Source: Sediminicola sp037203765 (lineage in GTDB: Bacteria > Bacteroidota > Bacteroidia > Flavobacteriales > Flavobacteriaceae). Taken from it: DNA of 64,000 bases. The stretch covers positions 137,772 through 201,771 of the forward strand of contig NZ_JBBCAS010000008.1 of NCBI RefSeq assembly GCF_037203765.1, in the 5' to 3' direction. How positions within the stretch are numbered: position 1 is the first letter of the stretch; every line of letters begins with the position of its first letter. Shown one piece after another: positions 54,587 through 63,199 of this stretch. The notes under the pieces are model-generated. The model saw nothing but the letters and a program-made list of their open reading frames with translations, searched no databases and was not told where the DNA came from. A program made the position numbers and the translations under genes.

Positions 54587-55822
54587 ATGAAATTAGCAAT
54601 TGTAACCGCCTATCCACCGAGTAAAGTAACTTTAACGGAATATGGATATCACCTTGTAAAACATTTCAGACTCCAAGAAGAAGTCACCGAGATCATCTTG
54701 TTAACCGATAGGACCGAGGAAGAAAAAGACCTCAACTTTAAAGAAGCAGGATGTAAAATTACTGTCAAGGAATGTTGGAGTTTCAACAATTATAAAAGCC
54801 TATTCCACATCAATACCGCTATTAACAGTACAAAGCCAGATGCGGTATTGTTCAACCTGCAATTTTTAAAATTTGGGGATAAAAAAGTACCGGCGGCGTT
54901 GGGCCTATTATTACCAATGATGTGTAAACTTAAAGGCATCCCTACCATTTCCTTACTGCATAATATCATGGAGCAGGTAGATTTGGAAAATGCAGGAATA
55001 ACCAAAAATAAGTGGTTGCAAAAGGCCTACAACTTTATTGGTACTACCTTGACCAGATTTGTTCTAGCGTCAGATATTGTTGCCGTCACTATTAGTAAAT
55101 ATGTTGGGATATTGGAAAACATATACAAGTCTAGAAATATTGCCTTAATTCCCCATGGCGCCTTTGAAACGCCCCCAGAACCAGACTATTCCATCCCAAA
55201 AGGCCCCAAGCAGGTTATGGCCTTCGGCAAGTTTGGCACCTACAAAAAGGTAGAGATCTTAATAGAAGCTGTGGAACTGATACGAAAACGTACCCAAGAA
55301 GACATTGAAATTGTAATTGCAGGTACGGACAGCCCCAATACTCCTGGTTATTTGGCAGCGGTCAAACAAAAGTACTGCCATATCCCCCAATTGCGCTTTA
55401 CGGGTTATGTGGCCGAGGAAGATGTTCCCACAATTTTTGCTGAAAGTAGTGTGGTTGTATTTCCATACACTTCCACTACCGGAAGCTCCGGGGTATTGCA
55501 CCAGGCTGGGAGCTATGGAAAGGCTGTAGCCCTTCCTAATTTGGGAGATCTCAGCATTCTTGTCCAAGAGGAAGGATATCTAGGAGAATTCTTTGAACCT
55601 GAAAGCGTAGCGTCACTTGCTGATGCTATAGAAGGCATTTTGATAAATGATGACCATAGGATCCATTTATCCCAAACCAATTACAAAGCGGCCTGTTCCT
55701 TGCCTATGTCTACCATTACAAAAATGTACGTGGACTATTTTAAGGCCATACAACAAACAAAAGCTGCGGGATTGCCATTGGAGCTATCCGAAGTATTGGA
55801 ACACGAAAAAGAAAAAGTATAA
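54587..55822 (+). CDS. GT4-family glycosyltransferase
   Basis: A 411-residue glycosyltransferase of the GT-B fold. The N-terminal MKLAIVTAYPPSKVTLTEYGYHLVKHF binds the acceptor side. The donor site of GT4 enzymes is seen as MAFGKFGTYKKVEILIEAVELI (near residue 208) and the E-x7-E-like block VFPYTSTTGSSGVLHQAGSYGKAV (near 290). No membrane anchor. The sugar donor cannot be told. It has its own LytTR-type promoter, so it is regulated with, but not co-transcribed from, the flippase. Confidence 0.88.
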   Translation: MKLAIVTAYPPSKVTLTEYGYHLVKHFRLQEEVTEIILLTDRTEEEKDLNFKEAGCKITVKECWSFNNYKSLFHINTAINSTKPDAVLFNLQFLKFGDKKVPAALGLLLPMMCKLKGIPTISLLHNIMEQVDLENAGITKNKWLQKAYNFIGTTLTRFVLASDIVAVTISKYVGILENIYKSRNIALIPHGAFETPPEPDYSIPKGPKQVMAFGKFGTYKKVEILIEAVELIRKRTQEDIEIVIAGTDSPNTPGYLAAVKQKYCHIPQLRFTGYVAEEDVPTIFAESSVVVFPYTSTTGSSGVLHQAGSYGKAVALPNLGDLSILVQEEGYLGEFFEPESVASLADAIEGILINDDHRIHLSQTNYKAACSLPMSTITKMYVDYFKAIQQTKAAGLPLELSEVLEHEKEKV

Positions 55823-55847
55823 ACGTTTTTTATTCAGGTTAAGTGCG

Positions 55848-55883
55848 AAAGGGGGTAGGTCTGGTTAACCGTGCCCCCTTTTA
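55848..55883. terminator. terminator between GT4 and GH5-like genes
   Basis: Convergent genes end on both sides. An AAAGGGGG / CCCCCTTT stem encloses an inner GGTTAACC palindrome and is followed by T-rich sequence. The right arm touches the stop of the GH5-like gene. Confidence 0.65.
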
Positions 55884-57440
55884 TTTTAGGTCCTGCCCTA
55901 CTTCGCCATTTTGATCAAGATGTCTAAAAGCAGCTTTGGGTTTGCCATTGGTGTCCAAAAACCCAAAATATTTTTGTCGTTCCTTCCGCCATGGCAATGA
56001 ACCCACTACCGCAGTTGGAACTTCTTCAAAATCATACATGGTCCAAAACAAATAGGGAATCTTTTCCTTTCTCAAAATGGTTTGCATCTGTTCATAATAA
56101 TTCCCCTGTTCGTTGACAGATCCTAGATAGGCATTCCAAATACCATCGTATGAAGAATAACCATATTCCTGCAGTACCAATGACTTATCCGGCACAGCAT
56201 TGCGCAATAGGTCTAAAGCACTTTTGAATTGGGCAGCTTCCCTATAATAATGAAAGGAAACAAAATCTACCTGTTGGGACAAGTTTGCTGCCGTCTCTGG
56301 ACTGGACCAGCCTATGGTCACCGGATGGTTCTTATCCCATTGCTGAACTAGTATCAACAATTGTTCCAACCATGCCAATACTTCCGTCCTGCCCCGGGAT
56401 TCGAAATCCAGATCGGGTTCATTTTTAATGTCCCAGGCCAAGAGGGCTGCATGATCCTTTAAACCATGTACAATGTGCTCCGCATGCCTATGGGTAAGGG
56501 TCCAATCATGAATGTTGTAATCTCCATAAAAATCAAAAAGCGTCACTATGACCTTAAGATTTTGCCTTTCTGCCAAGTCCAACGTCCTTTTTAACCTGGC
56601 CAATTTTTGTGCATCCACTTTTGCACTTCCAAAATCTTCATAAGGCACAAAAATCCGAACTGTATTCAGTCCCATTTTTTGTAGGACCCCAAAATCCCTA
56701 TCTATTATAGCTTCGTCAAAAGTATCCTCGAACATGGTCCATGGGCTATCCTTGGGATAGTAATTCACCCCATTGATCATGGGTATTTCAGAAACCTCTT
56801 TCAATGACGCATCATCCGAATTAAGATCATTTTTTGTTGGTTCTTGAAATGCCACCATGTGTCTAATCCTCCAAAATCCATCTTCCAAGAGCATCATTAT
56901 TTTGTATGAACTGGTATCCGTATGCTCTATGACCATCCTTTTGTCTTTAAATACCCGATTGAAGGAAACTACATTACTGTCCGTAAAAACCACCAAGGTT
57001 CCATCAGCGCTATAAAATTCTAATTTTGGATGGTGTGCCACCGTGGTTTTTTCAATATGGGTATTGCTAGCTTTGTTAAGGTCTATGATCTTATATATTT
57101 TCTCACGGATACTATCGGTATAATAGTCCGGGATCCCATAGTGTTCGTTGTTCATCAAGGCCAGATTGTGAACATGCCAAGCGCTCAAATAGTCCTTTTG
57201 GATTTTCTGCAAAGTCCGTTCCTCCATGGGTCGTCCTAAATTATCATTGTTTTCCCATTGTATTTGGGGTAGGTAAACCTCGTTTATAGGTGACCCTAAA
57301 TGCAGCATTGCAGACCTATCAGCGCCAGTATTGAGATAGGAAAATACCGAACTGATACCAAACAAGAGTAAGGCATTGATGGCCAAAAAGGACAAGATCA
57401 ATCCTGCCCGAAGAATATTTTTATTCCATTCCTTTTTCAT
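55881..57440 (-). CDS. GH5-like membrane-anchored glycoside hydrolase with N-terminal NTF2-like domain
   Basis: A 519-residue protein with one N-terminal membrane helix (LILSFLAINALLLFGISSVF, about 14-33) and periplasmic bulk. Residues 75-200 look NTF2-like (YLSAWHVHNLALMNNEHYGIPDYY..., KIMMLLEDGFWRIRHMVAF). Residues 220-500 form a TIM barrel of the cellulase/GH5 clan, with acid/base E341 in WDIKNEPD and nucleophile E425 in VLQEYGYSS. It probably trims or transfers the exported glycan. It is the last of three coupled minus-strand genes, overlapping the lipoprotein gene by four bases (ATGA). Confidence 0.83.
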   Translation of the reverse strand: MKKEWNKNILRAGLILSFLAINALLLFGISSVFSYLNTGADRSAMLHLGSPINEVYLPQIQWENNDNLGRPMEERTLQKIQKDYLSAWHVHNLALMNNEHYGIPDYYTDSIREKIYKIIDLNKASNTHIEKTTVAHHPKLEFYSADGTLVVFTDSNVVSFNRVFKDKRMVIEHTDTSSYKIMMLLEDGFWRIRHMVAFQEPTKNDLNSDDASLKEVSEIPMINGVNYYPKDSPWTMFEDTFDEAIIDRDFGVLQKMGLNTVRIFVPYEDFGSAKVDAQKLARLKRTLDLAERQNLKVIVTLFDFYGDYNIHDWTLTHRHAEHIVHGLKDHAALLAWDIKNEPDLDFESRGRTEVLAWLEQLLILVQQWDKNHPVTIGWSSPETAANLSQQVDFVSFHYYREAAQFKSALDLLRNAVPDKSLVLQEYGYSSYDGIWNAYLGSVNEQGNYYEQMQTILRKEKIPYLFWTMYDFEEVPTAVVGSLPWRKERQKYFGFLDTNGKPKAAFRHLDQNGEVGQDLK

Positions 57441-58660
57441 TGTATTTCAAAAGTTTGGATTTGTTCGATGCCCGCTGTCTGGACTGCGATCTTATATTTC
57501 CCGTTGACAACATAATTGGGATCAAGAAAAAATGCACCTATTCCATTTTTAGAAGTTGTTTGTTTGTTTTCCACCAAAATTCCTTGGGCATTGTAAACGG
57601 ATAGGTCGATTTCTAGGCCATCTGGAATTTTCTGCCCCATAAAACTTTGTATGGGACCTACAATTACGGTTCGTTTATCATGGTCATAATTCACCTCATA
57701 TGCAGTTACTGCAGCATTGAAATCTACTGTAATAGGAGTCCCCTTTGCCGCTCCGGTAATATATGCGGTAATGGTCCATGTGTCTTTTTTGGAAGGGTGA
57801 AGAAGCTTGCCTTTGGCGACACCATCAATGGTAGTGCCCATGGTTCTCAACAATACCCCGTCTTTATTTTCCACAATAAAGTTGACCAAAGTACCATCAC
57901 TTACCAGGTTTCCATGGTCATCCAATATCCCCGAGGTTGAAAAGGTTATGACCTGGTTGCCATCTGCATAAGTATGATCACTTTGAAAATCAATGGTAAA
58001 ATCTGTGGCCTTTCCCGGGTATACGATAGTTGTCAGTTCTTTGGAGCTGAAATTGTTATGGGATGCCATGGAAAGTATCCTTCCGGCCTTTTTAGGAGCA
58101 CTAATATTGGTCCATCCTATGAGGTTTGTTATTTGTAGGTCCTCCTCCTTGAGGCTTTCCCCAAAAATATGCTTTACGGATATCGGGGTGCCATCTGCTA
58201 GTGGGTTGTCATACCTATCTGTTGGTGCCACGACCAACATCGTCTTGTCTGCTTCCCCTGCCGATATGCTTCTAGGCCCTAGATAGGTCTCCATCCTTGT
58301 TATGGAATCATCCTGCGGGATAATATGAAACTTCCCAGAAACCACAATCTCTTGGTTCCTTAACAATTTCCATTTACAGCGTCCAGCTTTTTGGGCAAAT
58401 GGACTTGGGATATGAAATTCCAAACCATTCTTGTTCAAAACGGGATCTACGGTTGCAGTACCCAAGGCATTCGCAATCATTAAAAGCGTACCCCCATTTT
58501 CCAAGGTTTCGAATTTCAGGACCATAGGCTGCCCTACAATAAAATGATCTTCTGGGGTAACGAGGGTTATGGGTCCATCATTGGGAATCACCCCATTTTT
58601 TGAATCGGAGCATCCTTGCATGACAAGAACAAAAAATATTATGTAGGCGATTCGTATCAA
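57437..58660 (-). CDS. Ig-like domain lipoprotein
   Basis: A 407-residue exported lipoprotein (lipid Cys C17 in VLVMQGCSDSK). The mature part has three or four beta-sandwich modules. One, MLVVAPTDRYDNPLADGTPISV, and another, ADGNQVITFSTSGILDDHGNLVSDGTLVNFIV, match bacterial Ig-like (Big_1/invasin) repeats; the last ends in QTFEIQ. It may bind glycan or support the adjacent hydrolase. Coupled to both neighbours: one base from the large membrane gene upstream and a four-base overlap downstream. Confidence 0.78.
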   Translation of the reverse strand: MIRIAYIIFFVLVMQGCSDSKNGVIPNDGPITLVTPEDHFIVGQPMVLKFETLENGGTLLMIANALGTATVDPVLNKNGLEFHIPSPFAQKAGRCKWKLLRNQEIVVSGKFHIIPQDDSITRMETYLGPRSISAGEADKTMLVVAPTDRYDNPLADGTPISVKHIFGESLKEEDLQITNLIGWTNISAPKKAGRILSMASHNNFSSKELTTIVYPGKATDFTIDFQSDHTYADGNQVITFSTSGILDDHGNLVSDGTLVNFIVENKDGVLLRTMGTTIDGVAKGKLLHPSKKDTWTITAYITGAAKGTPITVDFNAAVTAYEVNYDHDKRTVIVGPIQSFMGQKIPDGLEIDLSVYNAQGILVENKQTTSKNGIGAFFLDPNYVVNGKYKIAVQTAGIEQIQTFEIQ

Positions 58661-58661
58661 T

Positions 58662-61600
58662 TTATTTTGGGTTTCCTATATAATTATTAAGATCAAATTT
58701 CAAAAATTGGTATCCTTTTCCAGCATATTTCTGCAACTGCTCCCCCCCGTGCCCCTGAATACGATCAGGAAATAATTTCGCTGATACCGCAGCATTTGGG
58801 AGTCCGTTCACAAAACAATTATCCAAATTACTATTGATTACCACTATATTCTTAAGTTGCACGGGGCGGTAATCAAAATACTGCTTTCGTTGTATTCTTA
58901 CCCCGTCGGTCAAAAACATATGGTCTACCCATAAAAGCTCCTTATTATTATCATAATAAGAGACCAATAATTGGGGAATAGTTACCTCTTGTGCTCCCGA
59001 ATTAAACAAAACTCCCTTTATATGATTCTCTCCGAAATTCAATTGTTGCAGGGATACCTGTTTATATAAATCTGTATTGGCAACATTACCGGCACATTGT
59101 AAATTAAATTTGGTGGGTTGATCCTCTAAATGGACAGGGGTAAACTCATCCGGATCAAAAGTTGGTGGAATGGTGTCTTTGGTGGAAGACCATGCGATTC
59201 CTTCAAAATTGATTTTAAAAATCGTGGTCTCCTTGGGCATTAGTTTGTGCTTCATATGATATTTTGCATTATAAGAAGCCAATTCTTTATAGTTATCATT
59301 ATAGAGGGTTCCTTTGATTACCACATCGGCTGGTACATTGTCTATATTCTGCAATTCTCCCACAATACTATACCTGCCATGTAGTTTTACCAATTTCGCA
59401 GATAGTATTTCCAAAACAGGCTGTTGCAGTACATCCTCATGGTGCGTCTGTTGGGTAGTGACCCTTCTTCTTCCATGATTATAGAACATGGTACCGTTGG
59501 TGGTGATCAATTGATCTGGAGGAAGGTCATTGTCAAAGCCCGATGGTTCTATATACCATTTTCCGTCCGATTTGACAATGTCATGAAAATATGACCTTTC
59601 TACCTTCTCCAAGGGGGTGATCCATTGGGTGCTAACTTTCACTCTTGCACTGCTTTTGGTCTGCGCCAATATGGTGATTCCGATGGAATCTAGTTTGGCA
59701 TAGGAACTCAAAATACCATCCGTCACAGATACCTCCAACATATACTGGGATAGTGAAACTTCACTTTTCGGGTTTAGATAGGTATGGGCGCGTTCAAATT
59801 CCTTAAAGTCCAAGGCGTCGTAATATGCTTTGATAACATTGGATGGTGAAATTTGTGCATTGTTCTTGAAATAGAATTCGTACCCTCCGTAGGACAAAGC
59901 AAGAAGTACCAAACCAGCCCAGATATGGTTGATGGTAATCAATCGATTATTGAACCCCTCATAAGAAACAGCATACTTCAGATAAAGTGGTGATGTGGTA
60001 GCCTTAGATTTTAAAATTCTGTACCACCCCCATTGTATATTGATAATAAAGGCCAATAGTACCGTGAGTATTGGAATAATGCCCCACATAATTTTAAGAT
60101 AGGTATTTACCTCTTCCTTGGACAAGGTCTTTGCCAGGGGTGGAACATTCAGTTTTTCCCAAACCATGATACCATTTTCCAATTGCTGCAATCGTTGCCA
60201 ACCACAGAAATATAGAATGGGATCGTAAAACTTATCATTGGAAAAAATATACTTGAGATTGTACTTTTCCGGTACCGTCAAAAATTGTTGCAAGGATCCA
60301 ATACCTTCCACCCCTCTAAATTTGGAATTTTCCAACCGCTCAATGGCACGTGTTGTCAATTCAGGTAATCTGCGGCCGGAATGGTAATTCCCATCCACGG
60401 TCATCGCCTTGGTCTGTGCAGATAGCCACGCGATCTGGTCTCCAAACCCCAAAGGCAGATAGCGCCACTGGTCATGCTGATCCTGATTCAAAAAATTGAC
60501 GATAGGAAGCATATTGATCTTGTCCGGTTGGGAAGGCCTAAAATAACCCAAACTCATGGTAAAAATGACCATGAACAGGATACCTCCTGCCAAAAAGCCC
60601 CCTATAATCCTATGATAGACCGCTCCAAACCGATCTTGAATTCTTTTTTTTAGGTCACCTTCCACCATCCGATGGGCAAATTCCGCAAAAATGGGTAAGG
60701 CCATTATGGTTGCCCATAAGGTAAATCGGTCCAGCGTAAGAATATTGAAAGCTGTTTTCCCAAGTAGCTTTAAAGGTATAGGCGTGGTGCCCCCGGTCCC
60801 CAAAAGGGTCAATAGGGAAATGGAAAGTCCAAAAAACAAATAGCGTTTACTGTAATACCTATAAAATATATAGGGGAGCAAAAATAAGAGTATGCCCCAG
60901 GGTATCATAAAAAACACCAATCCCGAGGATGTGATTTCCAGAAAATTATCCCGTGAGCCATGGGGAATAGGTACTTGGGTAATGGGATTCTTTTTGGAAT
61001 TGATCCAGTAGGGCAGAATACATATGACGATTAAAACAAGGGAAGAAAAACCAAACCCCACAATACGAAAAAAAAGCTTTTTAAAGGTTTTAAAAAACAC
61101 CTTAAATGTAATGGCCTTCATGGTTGTCACTTCATCCTTGGCCGCATCTATGATTACCATTCCTATGAGCGGAAAGACAAAAAATACCATTCCAAAGATG
61201 GGAGTAACATGATGGGAAGTAACGGTTACGGCAATTAGGGAAAGACTGGTAGCCAGATATTTAATTTTCCCGGTCTTTATCCAAGAGTAGATCTCGGGCA
61301 AGGCATGTAACAGCACAGATAGACCGATGATACTGGGCAATTGCCCAAATATATGTAGGGTTTCCACAAAGGTAGAGGAAAAGACGGCCAGCAATGCCGT
61401 GTAACCTGCCACCTTTCTATTTCCCGTAATCAAAAGCCCAAAACGGTACGCTCCAGTTATAAAAAGTATGATTCCCAGAAGGGCTACGGTAAACATCCCA
61501 AATTTGAGTCCACCCACAAAGGAAAGCAAGGCAATGGCTTGATGCACTAGCGGAGGATATGCCTGTACAGTAAACCCAGTATACCAGCGGTAATCCCAAG

Positions 61601-61748
61601 GTTCAAACCAACTGTTGGCATAATGGTCTGCAAAGAATAAATGAATCAGCGCATCATAGGTATACTCCAAAGTGAAAAATATACTAGAACCATGGAAGGC
61701 AATGCCAAAGAACAAGGCGACAATGAGTAAAATATTGGTTCTATGCAT
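58662..61748 (-). CDS. giant PTPS-related multi-pass membrane protein
   Basis: About 1028 residues from the start at 61748 (MHRTNILLIVALFFGIAFHG); the frame is open to 61841, but the extra 31 residues lie before the first helix and run into a regulatory site. The first 570 residues have about twelve or more membrane helices, resembling the 6-pyruvoyl-tetrahydropterin-synthase-related/YfhO-like glycosyltransferase-C type family (DALIHLFFADHYANSWFEPWDYRWYTGF). A middle segment (about 635-750) resembles an NTF2-like domain, and the tail is beta-rich. The GT-C likeness suggests lipid-linked glycan transfer. First gene of the three-gene operon with the Ig-like and GH5-like proteins. Confidence 0.75.
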   Translation of the reverse strand: MHRTNILLIVALFFGIAFHGSSIFFTLEYTYDALIHLFFADHYANSWFEPWDYRWYTGFTVQAYPPLVHQAIALLSFVGGLKFGMFTVALLGIILFITGAYRFGLLITGNRKVAGYTALLAVFSSTFVETLHIFGQLPSIIGLSVLLHALPEIYSWIKTGKIKYLATSLSLIAVTVTSHHVTPIFGMVFFVFPLIGMVIIDAAKDEVTTMKAITFKVFFKTFKKLFFRIVGFGFSSLVLIVICILPYWINSKKNPITQVPIPHGSRDNFLEITSSGLVFFMIPWGILLFLLPYIFYRYYSKRYLFFGLSISLLTLLGTGGTTPIPLKLLGKTAFNILTLDRFTLWATIMALPIFAEFAHRMVEGDLKKRIQDRFGAVYHRIIGGFLAGGILFMVIFTMSLGYFRPSQPDKINMLPIVNFLNQDQHDQWRYLPLGFGDQIAWLSAQTKAMTVDGNYHSGRRLPELTTRAIERLENSKFRGVEGIGSLQQFLTVPEKYNLKYIFSNDKFYDPILYFCGWQRLQQLENGIMVWEKLNVPPLAKTLSKEEVNTYLKIMWGIIPILTVLLAFIINIQWGWYRILKSKATTSPLYLKYAVSYEGFNNRLITINHIWAGLVLLALSYGGYEFYFKNNAQISPSNVIKAYYDALDFKEFERAHTYLNPKSEVSLSQYMLEVSVTDGILSSYAKLDSIGITILAQTKSSARVKVSTQWITPLEKVERSYFHDIVKSDGKWYIEPSGFDNDLPPDQLITTNGTMFYNHGRRRVTTQQTHHEDVLQQPVLEILSAKLVKLHGRYSIVGELQNIDNVPADVVIKGTLYNDNYKELASYNAKYHMKHKLMPKETTIFKINFEGIAWSSTKDTIPPTFDPDEFTPVHLEDQPTKFNLQCAGNVANTDLYKQVSLQQLNFGENHIKGVLFNSGAQEVTIPQLLVSYYDNNKELLWVDHMFLTDGVRIQRKQYFDYRPVQLKNIVVINSNLDNCFVNGLPNAAVSAKLFPDRIQGHGGEQLQKYAGKGYQFLKFDLNNYIGNPK

Positions 61749-61833
61749 CTGATGAAATCGTACAAAAATAATAACAGTATAAAGGTAGATATATTGTGAT
61801 ATTCCTTGATTATCAGCCATCGAACGAGAGAAA

Positions 61834-61903
61834 CCATTCATCTACAGTAAAGCGCAACTGACCTTTTTACACTCCATTTAGAGGAGAGTTGTCCGTAGTT
61901 TTG
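61834..61903 (+). promoter_or_regulatory. predicted LytTR site and promoter of the REC-GT2 gene (site D)
   Basis: Repeat CCATTCATCTACAGTAA at 61834, a second copy CAACTGACCTTTTTAC at 61855 (21 bases on), and the -7 element TAGTTTTG at 61896-61903, its TTTG 45 bases after the second repeat starts. The start codon is at 61968. The divergent operon starting at 61748 lies on the other side of this site. Confidence 0.8.
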
Positions 61904-61967
61904 CTTTAGAAATCATTCCAACCAAATGATTTTAATCAACCCAGTAATAAAATTTAATACTTAACCT

Positions 61968-63107
61968 ATGAAAATTTTAGCCATCGATGATCAGCAACTG
62001 ATCCTACTATCTGTAGAGAAAAGACTTTCCGAAGAAGGATTCTTGGTCAAGACCGCTATCAGTGGTCAACTTGGAATAGACCTATTTGACAATTACCACC
62101 CAGATTTGGTGATTGTGGACATTAATATGCCCGGAACCTCCGGCTTGGAAGTCGTAAAACATATCCGAATCCATAAAAGATCCAATACACCCATATTGGT
62201 CATGTCCGGAAATACCAACGAAAAAACGATTGTCGACGGATTTGAAATGGGGATAGACGATTATATGAAGAAACCGGTCAGCCTTGACGAAGTGGTAGCA
62301 AGAGTTACCCGAATTTTAGGACATGCTTCCGAACTTGTTTGCGATAAGAAGGAGCAACATACCCAAATGTTACAAAAGTATTGTGTAGGGGTAGTCATCC
62401 CGTGTTACAATGAGGAAGATCGTTTATCCAGTAGCGAATTTCAGGATTTTGCAAATAAAAATCTTGGATATCATCTGTGTTTTGTAAATGATGGAAGTAC
62501 CGATGGAACTCTTGAGGTTTTGGAAGAATTGCGCAAAGGCAATGAGCATACGATCAGTATTTATAATTGTAAGAAGAATGGTGGTAAAGCAGAGGCTGTA
62601 CGTCAAGGCATCCTACATTTATCCAAAGATCGACAGTTTGATTATATAGGCTTTTTAGATGCCGATCTATCCACCGATTTCAGGGATTTTGATGAATTGG
62701 TGCAAACTATAGAACAATCCGATTTTAAAATTGTCAGTGGTTCCCGAATCAGTCGGATGGGAGCAAATATTACCAAGGAATCTGCCCGTAAATTCATTAG
62801 TTTGACCATTAACTTGATCATTCAAAAGATCTTGGGAATGCCCTTCAAGGATACCCAATGTGGTGCCAAGATCATGGACAGGGAAATTGCTTCCAACATG
62901 TTCAACAAAAAGTTTATTACCCGTTGGCTGTTCGATGTGGAGATCTTTATGCGGATGAGAAAATATTACGGCAAAGAAAATGTACAGCAAATGATCTGTG
63001 AACAACCTTTAAAAAGGTGGATACACGCCGATGGATCCAAACTATCCATGAAGGATTCCGTTAAGATTGTAGGCCAATTGGCCCAAATCGCTGTGCATTA
63101 CCATTAA
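61968..63107 (+). CDS. receiver-glycosyltransferase 2 fusion (REC-GT2)
   Basis: A 379-residue two-domain protein. Residues 1-120 are a complete receiver: phosphoacceptor D51 in VIVDINMPGTSG, acidic pair DD at 7-8, MSGNTNEK and KKPVS. Residues 137-379 are a GT-A family 2 domain of the dolichol-phosphate glucosyl/mannosyl type: VVIPCYNEEDRL, NDGSTDGTLEV, DXD-type DAD (231-233) in FLDADLSTD, and DTQCGAKIMDRE. There is no membrane helix. This is a response regulator whose output is a glycosyltransferase, so phosphorylation could gate sugar transfer. Its promoter carries LytTR-type site D, linking it to the same network at the transcription level. Confidence 0.92.
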   Translation: MKILAIDDQQLILLSVEKRLSEEGFLVKTAISGQLGIDLFDNYHPDLVIVDINMPGTSGLEVVKHIRIHKRSNTPILVMSGNTNEKTIVDGFEMGIDDYMKKPVSLDEVVARVTRILGHASELVCDKKEQHTQMLQKYCVGVVIPCYNEEDRLSSSEFQDFANKNLGYHLCFVNDGSTDGTLEVLEELRKGNEHTISIYNCKKNGGKAEAVRQGILHLSKDRQFDYIGFLDADLSTDFRDFDELVQTIEQSDFKIVSGSRISRMGANITKESARKFISLTINLIIQKILGMPFKDTQCGAKIMDREIASNMFNKKFITRWLFDVEIFMRMRKYYGKENVQQMICEQPLKRWIHADGSKLSMKDSVKIVGQLAQIAVHYH

Positions 63108-63110
63108 TAT

Positions 63111-63150
63111 AAAAGCAAAGAGCGGTAGAATGCACCGCTCTTTGCTTTTC
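63111..63150 (+). terminator. terminator of the REC-GT2 gene
   Basis: A 16-bp perfect stem AAAAGCAAAGAGCGGT / ACCGCTCTTTGCTTTT with a 7-base loop, 4 bases after the stop codon. Confidence 0.9.
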
Positions 63151-63199
63151 AAATATACTTGAAGTGAATGTATGCTTTTATTTTATAATCCGCTTATGA

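Noticed and set aside
61749..61833. Possible leftward LytTR promoter for the giant membrane protein
   Set aside because: A minus-strand TATTTTTG lies only about 15 bases from the start codon and no direct repeats with 21-base period were found.
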